From CAJINA01 sp964647585 (GTDB taxonomy: Bacteria > Desulfobacterota > Desulfobacteria > Desulfobacterales > CAJINA01), in NCBI GenBank assembly GCA_964647585.1, contig CAZYGG010000048.1:1-28611 (forward strand): DNA of 28,611 nucleotides, in the 5' to 3' direction. Below, one piece after another: positions 1-8,151 of this stretch (its first letter is position 1; each line of letters opens with the position of its first letter). The position numbers and the translations under genes were made by a program. Under the pieces are notes generated by a model. The model ran no database searches and was not told the DNA's origin. It worked only from the letters and a program-made list of their open reading frames with translations.

Positions 1-738
1 TTGGTGAGCAAACTGGATGTGGTCACCGCCCAGGTGCTTATAGAAGCAAGGGTTGTTGAAGCGACCAACACCTTTGTAAAATCGCTGGGTACGACGCTTA
101 CCGCAGCCGTCGGCCCGATTACACAAATTAACGGTAACAACCAGTCTTACTCCATGGCGTCAAACTTTCCGCAGAACGCAAACAAGTCACTGTTCGATGT
201 CACTTTCAATAAAGTCAGCGGTACACCGTTTACCCTGAACGCCCAGATAAACGCGCTTGAGACTGAAGGGGAGAGTAAAACCATATCCTCACCCAAGGTG
301 CTGACGCTTGACAACAAGCCGGCCACCATCAAGCAGGGTGTCAGCTATCCGATAAACAAGTTGGATGCGGACGGAAATTCAACCACGGAATTCAAGGACA
401 TCGTACTCGAACTGACCGTTACCCCGCATGTTACCATGGATGGCAGAGTATCCATGGTGATAAAGATCACTAAAAATGACCTCGGTGCCCAAGTCGGGAC
501 AAACTATTCCTTCACGGTGAACGAGGCCAACACCGAGCTCCTGGTTAATGATGGCGATACGATTGTGATAGGCGGTGTTACCAAGACCACCGATATCACC
601 GGTGAGGAAGGAATCCCAGGTTTAAGAAAAATACCGGGACTTGGCTGGCTCTTCGGGAGCAAGTCCCAAGACAAATCAAAGAACGAGCTGCTGATTTTCA
701 TTACGCCTAAAATTGTCAAGTTGGACCAAAGCCGCTAA
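1..738 (+). CDS. pilQ: Type IV pilus secretin PilQ, C-terminal part (5' end outside window)
   Basis: The frame is open from base 1, so this is the last 245 residues of a larger protein. The secretin signature is seen at about residues 183-220: GDTIVIGG, then EGIPGLRKIPGLGWLF, and the protein ends in ITPKIV, the usual end of the secretin beta-barrel. Secretins form the outer-membrane gate through which the type IV pilus emerges. The 'AQVLIEARVVEA' segment near residue 10 is the usual start of the secretin core. A type II secretion GspD is possible in principle, but the short C-terminus with no S-domain extension and the nearby TPR lipoprotein favour PilQ. It is followed within 30 bp by a strong terminator, so it is probably the last gene of a pilus operon lying upstream of the window. 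Confidence 0.88.
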   Translation: MVSKLDVVTAQVLIEARVVEATNTFVKSLGTTLTAAVGPITQINGNNQSYSMASNFPQNANKSLFDVTFNKVSGTPFTLNAQINALETEGESKTISSPKVLTLDNKPATIKQGVSYPINKLDADGNSTTEFKDIVLELTVTPHVTMDGRVSMVIKITKNDLGAQVGTNYSFTVNEANTELLVNDGDTIVIGGVTKTTDITGEEGIPGLRKIPGLGWLFGSKSQDKSKNELLIFITPKIVKLDQSR

Positions 739-766
739 GTTGTACCTGCTCACCTGTTTCACTGAG

Positions 767-799
767 AACGCCGGAAGCTAAGCTTCCGGCGTTTTTCTT
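767..799 (+). terminator. Rho-independent terminator after pilQ
   Basis: A near-perfect inverted repeat, AACGCCGGAAGCT then AGCTTCCGGCGTT, with one unpaired base at the centre, is followed by TTTCTTT. The U tract lies on the plus strand, so it mainly ends pilQ transcripts. The GC-rich stem may also slow minus-strand readthrough from the convergent TPR gene. Confidence 0.85.
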
Positions 800-801
800 T
801 C

Positions 802-1578
802 CTACTTCAGTTTCAAGGCCGCCCGGGCCGCCCGGTTTGCGATTTCCGAATCGGGCGCTACCTCGATGACTTTCAGGTAGGCCATTTTAGCGTCCCTGGC
901 GCGGCCGGCTTTTTCATAAGCGCGGCCCATATAGAAATACGTATCGGGTATATTGGGAGCGTGCTTTACCGCCTTCCCGAAAAGTGCCAGAGCCTGGGCT
1001 ATCTTGTCGGTGGCGATATAGGTTCGCCCCAGGCCGCCAAGGGCCCTGATGTAGGTGATGTCTTTGGGAAAACCGTCATTGTAGTGCTTTATTGTTTTTT
1101 TGTAATATTTTTCAGCCTGAACGTAGTCTTTTTTATTGAAATAGGCCCAGCCGAGGTTGAGCAGCGGATACTGCGGGGTTGCATATAGCAGGTTTTCGGA
1201 AAGTTCGTTAAGATAGGTGATCGCCTCATCCCACTCTTCTTTCTGGAGAAGGGCGGTTGCCAGATTGTTTGTTGCCTGCGGGTAATCGGGTTTAAGTTTG
1301 ATCGCTTTTTTCAAGTGTTTTACCGCCAGGTCCAGCCGGCCTTTCATCATATAAACGAGTCCCAGGTCATTCTGGATCAGCGCGTCATCAGGGCGCAGCT
1401 TTTCAGCTTTTACCAGTTCCTGCAGGGCCAGGGTGTATTGTCTTTCTAAAAAATAGGCTTCGGCGAGCTCTCTATACGCGACAGCCTGTTTCACCTGTTT
1501 TTCCTTGGTGGTGGTGCAGGCGGTCCCGCTCAACAAGACTATCAGTAAAAACAACAGTATGCGAAAACCGGTATTCAT
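802..1578 (-). CDS. TPR-repeat lipoprotein (PilF/PilW-like)
   Basis: The 258-residue protein starts with a lipoprotein signal: a hydrophobic stretch (FRILLFLLIVLL) and a lipobox-like LSGTAC with Cys21 as the expected lipidated residue. The rest is tandem tetratricopeptide repeats, for example 'AYFLERQYTLALQELVKAEKLRPDD', 'LGLVYMMKGRLDLAVKHLKKAIKLKP' and 'YFYMGRAYEKAGRARDAKMAYLKVIEVAPDS' regions. Its size and architecture match the PilF/PilW pilotins that help PilQ reach and assemble in the outer membrane. The convergent pilQ next to it supports that role, but TPR lipoproteins are common, so the exact job is inferred. The ATG at 1578 has GAGG nine bases upstream. Confidence 0.75.
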   Translation of the reverse strand: MNTGFRILLFLLIVLLSGTACTTTKEKQVKQAVAYRELAEAYFLERQYTLALQELVKAEKLRPDDALIQNDLGLVYMMKGRLDLAVKHLKKAIKLKPDYPQATNNLATALLQKEEWDEAITYLNELSENLLYATPQYPLLNLGWAYFNKKDYVQAEKYYKKTIKHYNDGFPKDITYIRALGGLGRTYIATDKIAQALALFGKAVKHAPNIPDTYFYMGRAYEKAGRARDAKMAYLKVIEVAPDSEIANRAARAALKLK

Positions 1579-1740
1579 AGATAGTTACCTCGTGATGCTT
1601 TTAAAGACCTTTAGCGCTATCTCCACAATATTCAATGTGTTTCCCATGCGAGGCAAAAGTGTTATACTCCGGTTACGACCCGCAAAGAGGATTGAATCAG
1701 GCGGGAAGCCCCGTCTCGCGAGAAAATTCTCAGTCACCTT

Positions 1741-1761
1741 GGCCTGCAATTAAAGCAGGCC
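1741..1761. other. Perfect 7-bp hairpin in the TPR/LysM intergenic gap
   Basis: GGCCTGC and GCAGGCC are separated by AATTAAA. It lies 60 bp past the end of the LysM gene on the minus strand, and a short TTT follows on the plus strand. It could be a weak terminator on either strand, but neither side has a proper U tract. Confidence 0.3.
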
Positions 1762-1821
1762 TTTCCAAAGGTCGCATTTAGCAGTGAAAACGTTAAGGCC
1801 ATGTGCCGCGCTGACAACTTG

Positions 1822-3618
1822 TCATCCCGCGTCTTCCGGGAGGATGATGATTCTGATGTTACGTTCATTTAACATGTTTACCAGCGCCCTGTCTATAGAT
1901 GTAAAGGTTAAGAGCATTTGGGCGGTATCGGCTCTTTTTTCCGTCAAGTAGCCTTGAATGACAAATTCGGTATTGAACTGCGCGGGCCTTTCGGCGGCCA
2001 GGAAAGCGGGGTTGCGGAACCAGTCCGGCCCCAGGGCGCTGGCCAGCTTTGCGGTAATCCGCCGGGGGGTGTCCGTGTGGTTGATTTGAATGATGTTGAA
2101 GCCGGATTTCTGGATGGTTAAAAAGGCGTCCCCGAAAAGATCGCCGTAATCCACGAACACGGGATTGCCGGCGGGCGTGTTCACCAGGTTCGAGAGTGCT
2201 TTTATCTCAGTGCCGGCATACGGGAAGGTGATGGTTACATTCTGAGTATAGGCGTAGTCCATGGCTTTTAACAGGTCACTGACAAAAGAGCGGCGGCCGG
2301 AGGCCATGACGGTTTTCACCGGGTTCTGCCGGGGAACCGGTATGGCCTTCGCCGGGCGGTGGTACGAGGCTGATTTTGACCCGCGAAAGACCTCCTTTAG
2401 CTTGATACCATGGTGTTCAAGAAAACGGACGATCCCGGTCGGGGTCCGCTGGTCGGGGTGTTCGATAAACGATATGCAGATATTGCGAACCGGATCCATT
2501 TCAGTCCCGGCCCCCTTGATAATCCATTGGGCCCGGATTGAAATCTGGGCACCCCCGGCGGAAAATGACAGGCTCGATACTCTATCGCCCTTGTTTACTG
2601 CCGACAAAACAGTATTCAGGATATCTTCGACCGGGGCGCCGGAAGGGATGTTTACCAGGCTGAAGGTTTTCCATTTCGTTTTTACGGTTTTCAGATCATG
2701 GGGAGACAGCGTTTGCTCGCCGGACAGCATGACCCGGCGGCCGTCGGACATTTCCAGTACCGGGTTGCGGGCGAGGTTCAACTCGAGGTCACTCTTACCG
2801 GTCCGGGGGAAATAATATTGGCCATTCTCCAGCAATTTCGCATCCATGATGGCGGCCGCTTCGGTCAAAGGCGGTATCATCGGTTTGGCCGGCCGCCGGG
2901 CGCTTGAACCGGAGTCTTTTTTATTGGGGGCCGTTACCGCTTGCGGGTAAGGCGATGCTCCTGGTTCTTTAACATCTTTTCGTAAGGCCAGATCTTGCGG
3001 CGTCGGCAGGCTGCGCGGTATATAAATGGTCTGGTCGGTGAAAATAAGATCAATATCGTTTATATGCGGGTTTAATTGCTTGAAAAGGGCGACCGCCTCT
3101 CTGTAGGTGCTTGAGCCAAACCGGCCGAACTGTCCGGCGATCAGTTTTGACACCGTATCGCCTCTTTTTACTTTATAGGTGTTTGCCGGAGGGGGCTTTT
3201 TTCCGGTGCCCCGGGAAAGGTCGACAAACGGGATGGTGACGATGCCGGATCTGTTTTCCGTGACCGGGCTTTCCCGCAGTCGCCGCAACGGAATATAAAT
3301 TTGTTGGCCGGGTCTTATGCGGTCAATATTTCTTATGTGCGGGTTGATGCGTTTAAAAATGTTTAAAAAATACGTAAAGTCTTCCCGGGCTATTTCACCC
3401 CGCAACTTGAAAATCTTTAAAACCCAGTCATTGCGCTCCACGGTGTAAGGTGCGCAGAGGAACTCCCAGCCCATATCCTCCTTAATGATATAGTTTTTAT
3501 ATAGAAAGGAACCCTGAACCGGTCCCGGCAACGCCAGAATGAAACAGAGCAGTCCTGTTGCCAGCGTGCAAAACAGCAGCTGGCGGCCGTCTATTTTAGA
3601 GTGATGCTTGCTTGACAT
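1822..3618 (-). CDS. Secreted or periplasmic LysM-domain protein with uncharacterised C-terminal region
   Basis: This 598-residue protein has an N-terminal signal or anchor segment (about residues 13-36, LLFCTLATGLLCFILALPG). Two LysM-type units follow, at about 43-111 (ending RIRPGQQIYIPL) and 148-201 (YKVKRGDTVSKL ... FTDQTIYIP). LysM binds the glycan part of peptidoglycan. A proline- and Ser-rich linker follows at about 202-265. The last 330 residues match no family I recognise. They seem to hold two similar alpha/beta units near 330-420 and 445-530. The gene starts 32 bp after the thrC stop and is probably the last gene of serS-thrC-LysM. No strong ribosome binding site is visible before the ATG at 3618. 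A cell-envelope role is likely; the specific function is unknown. Confidence 0.7.
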   Translation of the reverse strand: MSSKHHSKIDGRQLLFCTLATGLLCFILALPGPVQGSFLYKNYIIKEDMGWEFLCAPYTVERNDWVLKIFKLRGEIAREDFTYFLNIFKRINPHIRNIDRIRPGQQIYIPLRRLRESPVTENRSGIVTIPFVDLSRGTGKKPPPANTYKVKRGDTVSKLIAGQFGRFGSSTYREAVALFKQLNPHINDIDLIFTDQTIYIPRSLPTPQDLALRKDVKEPGASPYPQAVTAPNKKDSGSSARRPAKPMIPPLTEAAAIMDAKLLENGQYYFPRTGKSDLELNLARNPVLEMSDGRRVMLSGEQTLSPHDLKTVKTKWKTFSLVNIPSGAPVEDILNTVLSAVNKGDRVSSLSFSAGGAQISIRAQWIIKGAGTEMDPVRNICISFIEHPDQRTPTGIVRFLEHHGIKLKEVFRGSKSASYHRPAKAIPVPRQNPVKTVMASGRRSFVSDLLKAMDYAYTQNVTITFPYAGTEIKALSNLVNTPAGNPVFVDYGDLFGDAFLTIQKSGFNIIQINHTDTPRRITAKLASALGPDWFRNPAFLAAERPAQFNTEFVIQGYLTEKRADTAQMLLTFTSIDRALVNMLNERNIRIIILPEDAG

Positions 3619-3650
3619 GGTATTATAATTGCCCTTTTGAAAGGGGTCGC

Positions 3651-5159
3651 TCAGTGCGACCGTTTCTCAAGGCCTACCCGGTCGGCAATATCTTCGGCGG
3701 TTTTGCGCACGAAATGATTCAGTTCCTCACCGGCCAGCGGATGCTGGTGGGAGGGGAATCGGGCAACCCCCGGGGGGGTTACCAGTGTCGGCCGGTTGAT
3801 CAGTTCGGGCCTGGGTGTCACACCGTATTCCGGCGGCAGTGACCCTGCAAAATACAAATCCTGAAAGCCTGAAAATTTAAGGGCATGGGCTGTTGAGTCA
3901 ATGATGGCTGTCTCGGTCGAGTCAAGTACCTGGTTTTTTACAGCACCGGCCAGTCCCGCCAGGCATTCGCCCCCGTGGGTGCAGGCGATATGCCCATTGC
4001 GGTTGGCGGTCAGCTCCCAATCCATGATTTCCTGTTCAGTTACTTCAATAAAAAACACTTTTTGCTTTCCGGCCAGACGGTTGTAGCGTTCCACCAGGTG
4101 AATGACCCGCGGCATGGAAACCGGGTTGCCGATCATGGCTGCCTGGGCAACGCTCGGTTGTGCGGCCATGGGAATAAATTTGCGTTTTTCCCGGTCAGGC
4201 TCACGGTAGTAAGTGACGACCGGGTTGGCATGTTCGGACTGGACACCAATGATTCCGGGAAGGGCGTCAATGATGCCGGCTGTAAGAAATTTTATGAAAC
4301 CGCTCATGACAGCGGTGATGTTGCCGGCGTTGCCAATGGGCACCACCACGACCTTGTCGGCCAGGTCATATTCAAATTCCTGAGCGATTTCATATGAATA
4401 CGATTCCTGCCCCAGTATGCGCCAGGCATTTTTCGAGTTCAACAACGCGACGTTGTATGTTTCGGAAAGATGCTCGACGATTTTCATGCAGTCATCGAAA
4501 ACACCGGGGATTTCAAATACCGCCGCACCACTGCCCAGCGGCTGGGACAGTTGCTGGGGGGTTACCTTTTTGTGAGGCAGCAAGACGGCTGATTTTATGT
4601 GCGGCGCCAGGTACGATGCGTAAAGTGCCGCCGCCGCAGAGGTGTCTCCGGTGGATGCGCAGATCGCCAGAACATCGGCAACCAGCCCTTTTTGAATCAA
4701 AAAGTTAATGTAACTCAGGGCACTGGCCATGCCCCGGTCTTTGAAGGACGCGCTGGGATTTTGCCCGTCGTTTTTATAGAAAAAGCGTATGCCGGCTTTT
4801 TCCTGGAGCCGGGCGTTTGCCTCTACGACCGGTGTGTGGCCTTCCCCCAGGTACACCACCGCCTCCAGGGGGATCACGGGTCCGATAAATTCGTGGTACC
4901 TATAGATGCCTTTCAGGGCCGGGAGTGTCAGCATTTTACGGTAATCAAAGATCCGGTGCCAGACATCGCCCGGGGTCTGACTGTGCTGTTCAAAATCCTT
5001 GTCATCGAGCAACAGGACATCGCCGCAAGCGGGGCAGGTATACAAAAGCGTTTCAATCCCGGCTGTAAAGTCGCAGCCCAGGCAGCGATAGATCAGGCGG
5101 CCTCCGGGTGTGGGGACTATCCGGTCTTTGAGATCATCCGGGGCATTGCCGGGTTTCAT
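3651..5159 (-). CDS. thrC: Threonine synthase
   Basis: The 502-residue protein is a fold-type II PLP enzyme that converts O-phosphohomoserine to threonine. The PLP lysine is Lys140 in the motif NPSASFKDRG, and the phosphate-binding glycine-rich loop is 'VPIGNAGNITAV'. An N-terminal zinc-ribbon-like extension carries two CxxC pairs (Cys26/Cys29 and Cys42/Cys45), a feature of many bacterial and archaeal threonine synthases. Its ATG overlaps the serS stop as ATGA, so the two genes are translationally coupled. Threonine dehydratase or another fold-type II enzyme is less likely given the length and the zinc ribbon. Confidence 0.9.
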   Translation of the reverse strand: MKPGNAPDDLKDRIVPTPGGRLIYRCLGCDFTAGIETLLYTCPACGDVLLLDDKDFEQHSQTPGDVWHRIFDYRKMLTLPALKGIYRYHEFIGPVIPLEAVVYLGEGHTPVVEANARLQEKAGIRFFYKNDGQNPSASFKDRGMASALSYINFLIQKGLVADVLAICASTGDTSAAAALYASYLAPHIKSAVLLPHKKVTPQQLSQPLGSGAAVFEIPGVFDDCMKIVEHLSETYNVALLNSKNAWRILGQESYSYEIAQEFEYDLADKVVVVPIGNAGNITAVMSGFIKFLTAGIIDALPGIIGVQSEHANPVVTYYREPDREKRKFIPMAAQPSVAQAAMIGNPVSMPRVIHLVERYNRLAGKQKVFFIEVTEQEIMDWELTANRNGHIACTHGGECLAGLAGAVKNQVLDSTETAIIDSTAHALKFSGFQDLYFAGSLPPEYGVTPRPELINRPTLVTPPGVARFPSHQHPLAGEELNHFVRKTAEDIADRVGLEKRSH

Positions 5160-6430
5160 GGTGTCAACCTTTCCAGGCCCTGCATATAGGGTCTTAACGC
5201 TTCCGGGATGATGACCGAACCATCGGCCTGCTGGTTGTTTTCAAGGATAGCCGCCACGGTGCGTCCCACGGCCAGTCCACTCCCGTTCAGGGTATGGATC
5301 AGCCGGGTTCCTTTCCGGCCCTTGCTTTTAAAACGGATACCGGCGCGCCTGGCCTGGAAATCTTCAAAATTACTGCAGGATGATATTTCCCGGTATACAT
5401 TCTGGGACGGCATCCAGACCTCGATATCATAGGTCTTGGCCGCTGAAAAACCCAGATCACCGGTGCACAGGGTGATGACCTGGTAGGGCAGTTCCAGAAT
5501 TTCCAGGACTTTTTCAGCGCAGGCCAGCAGGGTTTCGAGTTCGGTGTAGGATGTTTCCGGGGTGGTGAAATTGACCAGTTCCACCTTGTTGAACTGGTGC
5601 TGCCGGATCAGGCCCCGGGTATCTTTCCCGTAAGAGCCGGCCTCGGACCGGAAACAGGGCGTGAACGCGGTGTAACGTATGGGCAGTTGTGCTTCGTCGA
5701 GCGTTTCCCCCTGGTAAATATTGGTCACCGGAACCTCGGCAGTTGGAATAAGGTAGTAGTCCCAGCCTTCTAGTTTAAAAAGGTCTTCTTCAAATTTTGG
5801 CAGTTGACCGGTGCCGGTCATGGTGGTGCGGTTGACGATAAACGGAGGCAGAATCTCAGTATAGCCGTGGCGGGTGGTATGCAGGTCCAGCATAAAACTG
5901 ATCAGGGCCCTTTCCAGCCGGGCACCGGCACCCATATACAGTGGAAAGCGGGCGCCCGTAATTTTCGCGGCCCGGTCAAAATCAAAAATATTGAGACGGG
6001 TACCGATCTCCCAGTGGGGCTGGGGCTCAAAATCAAAGGCAGGCGGTGTCCCGATTTTACGTTCCACCGGGTTGTCATTTTCATCTGTTCCCACCGGTAC
6101 GGATGCATGCGGGATATTGGGCAGGCCCATCAGGATCGACCTGACGATTTCCTCGTTGGCGGACAGGTCTTTATCCAGGCCCTTGATCTGTGCAGATACG
6201 GTTCGCATCTCCGCCACGATATCATCCGCACCTTCCCCGGCCTTTTTCAGTTTGGCAATCTGTTCGGAAACGACATTGCGTTTATGTCGCAGTGATTCAG
6301 CTTGCTGCAGGTAGTCCCGTCTCTTCTGATCGGCTTCCCGGAAGGTTTCCAGGTTGGCTTTATCCCCCCGCGCCTGGAGCGCATTTTCAACATCTGCTAA
6401 ATTTTGCCTTACAAACTTGATTTCAAGCAT
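5156..6430 (-). CDS. serS: Seryl-tRNA synthetase
   Basis: The 424-residue length is typical of bacterial SerRS, a class II aminoacyl-tRNA synthetase that charges tRNA-Ser. The N-terminal 105 residues form the long antiparallel coiled coil that grips the tRNA extra arm. Class II motif 2 is seen as CFRSEAGSYGKDTRGLIRQH, and motif 3 as GLAVGRTVAAILENNQ. The serine-site region IPTAEVPVTNIY and the LPKFEEDLFKLE segment are also present. AAGGA lies seven bases before the ATG. serS heads the minus-strand group and is divergent from the folate gene. Confidence 0.96.
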   Translation of the reverse strand: MLEIKFVRQNLADVENALQARGDKANLETFREADQKRRDYLQQAESLRHKRNVVSEQIAKLKKAGEGADDIVAEMRTVSAQIKGLDKDLSANEEIVRSILMGLPNIPHASVPVGTDENDNPVERKIGTPPAFDFEPQPHWEIGTRLNIFDFDRAAKITGARFPLYMGAGARLERALISFMLDLHTTRHGYTEILPPFIVNRTTMTGTGQLPKFEEDLFKLEGWDYYLIPTAEVPVTNIYQGETLDEAQLPIRYTAFTPCFRSEAGSYGKDTRGLIRQHQFNKVELVNFTTPETSYTELETLLACAEKVLEILELPYQVITLCTGDLGFSAAKTYDIEVWMPSQNVYREISSCSNFEDFQARRAGIRFKSKGRKGTRLIHTLNGSGLAVGRTVAAILENNQQADGSVIIPEALRPYMQGLERLTP

Positions 6431-6553
6431 AATAATCCTTATATTGTATATTTAGTACATGTATCCGTGTTTGGGTTTATGGATGGAATCATCTTGATTT
6501 ATTTCATCTCAAAAGAGGTTATTTATTCGCTGATACGCCTGATGGTTTCATTG

Positions 6554-6574
6554 CCAGTCTGTAGTATGGACTGG
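6554..6574. other. Inverted repeat in the serS / cyclo-ligase divergent gap
   Basis: CCAGTC and GACTGG flank a nine-base spacer, about 70 bp before the cyclo-ligase start. It could be an operator for a dimeric regulator. The 215-bp gap is AT-rich, and I see no RNA gene in it. A TTGACA lies at about 6600, but no matching -10 follows at the right distance. Confidence 0.2.
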
Positions 6575-6645
6575 TTATTTAGTCAATGATTAATGCAAGT
6601 TGACATTGTTCGACCAACGACACTTTTCTGGCCTGGGAGATCTTT

Positions 6646-7233
6646 ATGGAGGAAATTCGGGAAGCAAAGAGTGAGATGCGCAGAAGTATGGTGGAGACCA
6701 TCGAGAAACTGCCGGAAGATGAAATTATTCACAAGAACGTGGCTATAGAAAACAGGCTTTTTGAATTCGCAAATTTTTTGGAAGCGGCCATTGTATTGCT
6801 TTATGTAAACAGGCCGGGAGAGGTTGCAACCAGCAAAATTATAGAAAAATGTTATGATTTCGGTAAGATGGTTATCTTGCCGGCTTTTAATAACGAGACG
6901 GGCGCCGCAACTTTAATGAAGGTGGATAATAGTGGCACCGATCTGGTACCGGGACCACGGGGGGTTGTTGAACCGAATGGGGAGAAATGTAAGGTCGTTC
7001 CCATAGAGTGTATCGACATTGCGATCCTGCCGGGTATTGCTTTCGACGAAAAAGGCAGCCGCCTTGGTGCTGGTGAGGGGTTCTACGACCGGCTTATTCC
7101 GGAGCTGCCGGTAACCACGCGAAAAGTGGCGTTAACGCTGGAGGAGCAGATGACCCCGCAAGTTCCCATGGAATCTCACGATAAACACGTGGATATTATT
7201 ATTACCGACAAGCGGATTATCTACAAGATCTGA
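6646..7233 (+). CDS. fau: 5-formyltetrahydrofolate cyclo-ligase (methenyl-THF synthetase)
   Basis: The 195-residue protein belongs to the family that recycles 5-formyl-THF to 5,10-methenyl-THF using ATP. The diagnostic motif GSRLGAGEGFYDR is at residues 137-149, with Phe where many members have Tyr in 'GYYDR'. The preceding DIAILPGIAFD strand and the basic N-terminal helix (KSEMRRSM) also fit. GGGAG seven bases upstream supports the ATG at 6646. It is the only plus-strand gene between two minus-strand groups, so it is probably monocistronic. Its Lys- and Glu-rich, AT-richer coding sequence differs somewhat from its neighbours. Confidence 0.9.
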   Translation: MEEIREAKSEMRRSMVETIEKLPEDEIIHKNVAIENRLFEFANFLEAAIVLLYVNRPGEVATSKIIEKCYDFGKMVILPAFNNETGAATLMKVDNSGTDLVPGPRGVVEPNGEKCKVVPIECIDIAILPGIAFDEKGSRLGAGEGFYDRLIPELPVTTRKVALTLEEQMTPQVPMESHDKHVDIIITDKRIIYKI

Positions 7234-7279
7234 TCAGGTATAATTTGACGATTAGACATTTGGCGGCCGATTTTCAGCA

Positions 7280-7341
7280 ATGGATTTAGTTGCCTCATGA
7301 ATCCATGATTAAAGCGCAAATACTTGTTTGCCTTATTTGCG
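7280..7341. other. Two hairpins between convergent genes
   Basis: ATGGATT...AATCCAT (7280-7306) and CGCAAATA...TATTTGCG (7315-7341) are perfect short inverted repeats. They lie in the 180-bp gap where the cyclo-ligase gene and the aromatic operon converge, so they may help terminate both. Neither has a clear U tract. Confidence 0.3.
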
Positions 7342-7413
7342 GGACAAAACAGTAGGTATATTTGATCCTTCTACAGGGGTGCCCTTATACCTTCAGTACC
7401 GAGGAAAAAAGCC

Positions 7414-8151
7414 TCATTGGTCTTTCGTTTCAAGATGGTTTTCTATGGTTTGCATGGCCTGTATAAAATCCCGGCGGGTGTTTGCGGCAAAGGGGTTGAA
7501 CCGGTGCATGTCCTCAAAAAGTTGCCAGGTATCATTTTCCACTACTTCCAGTATGTGTAAAAGTCGTTTGTAGCCTTCCGTATCGATCAAGAGGTCATCC
7601 GCCCCGAAGTTTGAAAGGGAACGGCCGATGAAATGGGTCAGCGCGAGACTGACCGCAATCTGTTTATCGTGGTCTTCCGGGGTTGATTCAATGACCACCA
7701 GACCCATGGACGCCAGCCGTGAGGCAATTTTTTTGAACCGGTCTTCTGAAATTCTTTCCGGGCAGAGGACGATCTTATGCCCGGAAAGAGAGTGCCGGGC
7801 ACTGTCCGGACCGAACATTGGATGGGTGGCCAACAGGGAAACGGCCGGCGGCAATTTTTCCCGCATCCATTTGACCGGGAGTGTTTTTACCGAGCAGACG
7901 TCGATCACCAGGGCCTGCGGATGGGTCACCAGCGGTGCAATTTTTTCCAGGGTGCTTTCCATGGCTGAAATGGGCATGCAGAGCAGTACGATTTCCTGGC
8001 TGCAGGCCACTTCCAGGGAAACCGGCGTTGCACCGGTTTCCCGGATAAGGTCGCCATTGTCACCGGAATCGTAGGCATAGATCTCAAAATCCCGTGAAAG
8101 ATGGGTAATGGTCAGCTTGCCAAACCGACCGAATCCAATCAAGCCAATCAT
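7414..8151 (-). CDS. tyrA: Prephenate (or arogenate) dehydrogenase, TyrA type
   Basis: The 245-residue protein has an N-terminal Rossmann fold with GLIGFGRFG at residues 3-11. The conserved prephenate-dehydrogenase motif THPMFGPDSA contains the catalytic-type His. A second conserved His sits in LTHFIGRSL, where the helical dimerisation domain begins. These enzymes oxidatively decarboxylate prephenate to 4-hydroxyphenylpyruvate, or arogenate to tyrosine. It is shorter than fused TyrA proteins and has no ACT or chorismate mutase domain; the mutase is a separate gene in the same operon. Its ATG overlaps the aminotransferase stop by four bases. Substrate (prephenate or arogenate) and cofactor (NAD or NADP) cannot be settled by eye. 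Confidence 0.85.
   Translation of the reverse strand: MIGLIGFGRFGKLTITHLSRDFEIYAYDSGDNGDLIRETGATPVSLEVACSQEIVLLCMPISAMESTLEKIAPLVTHPQALVIDVCSVKTLPVKWMREKLPPAVSLLATHPMFGPDSARHSLSGHKIVLCPERISEDRFKKIASRLASMGLVVIESTPEDHDKQIAVSLALTHFIGRSLSNFGADDLLIDTEGYKRLLHILEVVENDTWQLFEDMHRFNPFAANTRRDFIQAMQTIENHLETKDQ

Noticed and set aside
1640..1765. Cyclic-di-GMP-I riboswitch near a pilus gene
   Set aside because: GGCAAA and CCCGCAAAG resemble parts of the motif, but the tetraloop stem and receptor stem are not present.
3622..3627. Perfect TATAAT on the minus strand just before the LysM gene
   Set aside because: Transcription would start at or inside the start codon, and no -35 lies 16-18 bases upstream. 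It is more likely chance AT-richness.
6431..6645. 6S RNA gene upstream of the 5-formyl-THF cyclo-ligase gene
   Set aside because: 6S RNA often neighbours this gene in proteobacteria, but the gap is AT-rich and shows no long stem with a central bubble.
5156..6645. Attenuator or T-box leader for serS-thrC
   Set aside because: No Ser/Thr-rich mini-ORF, specifier-like stem or terminator is present before serS.
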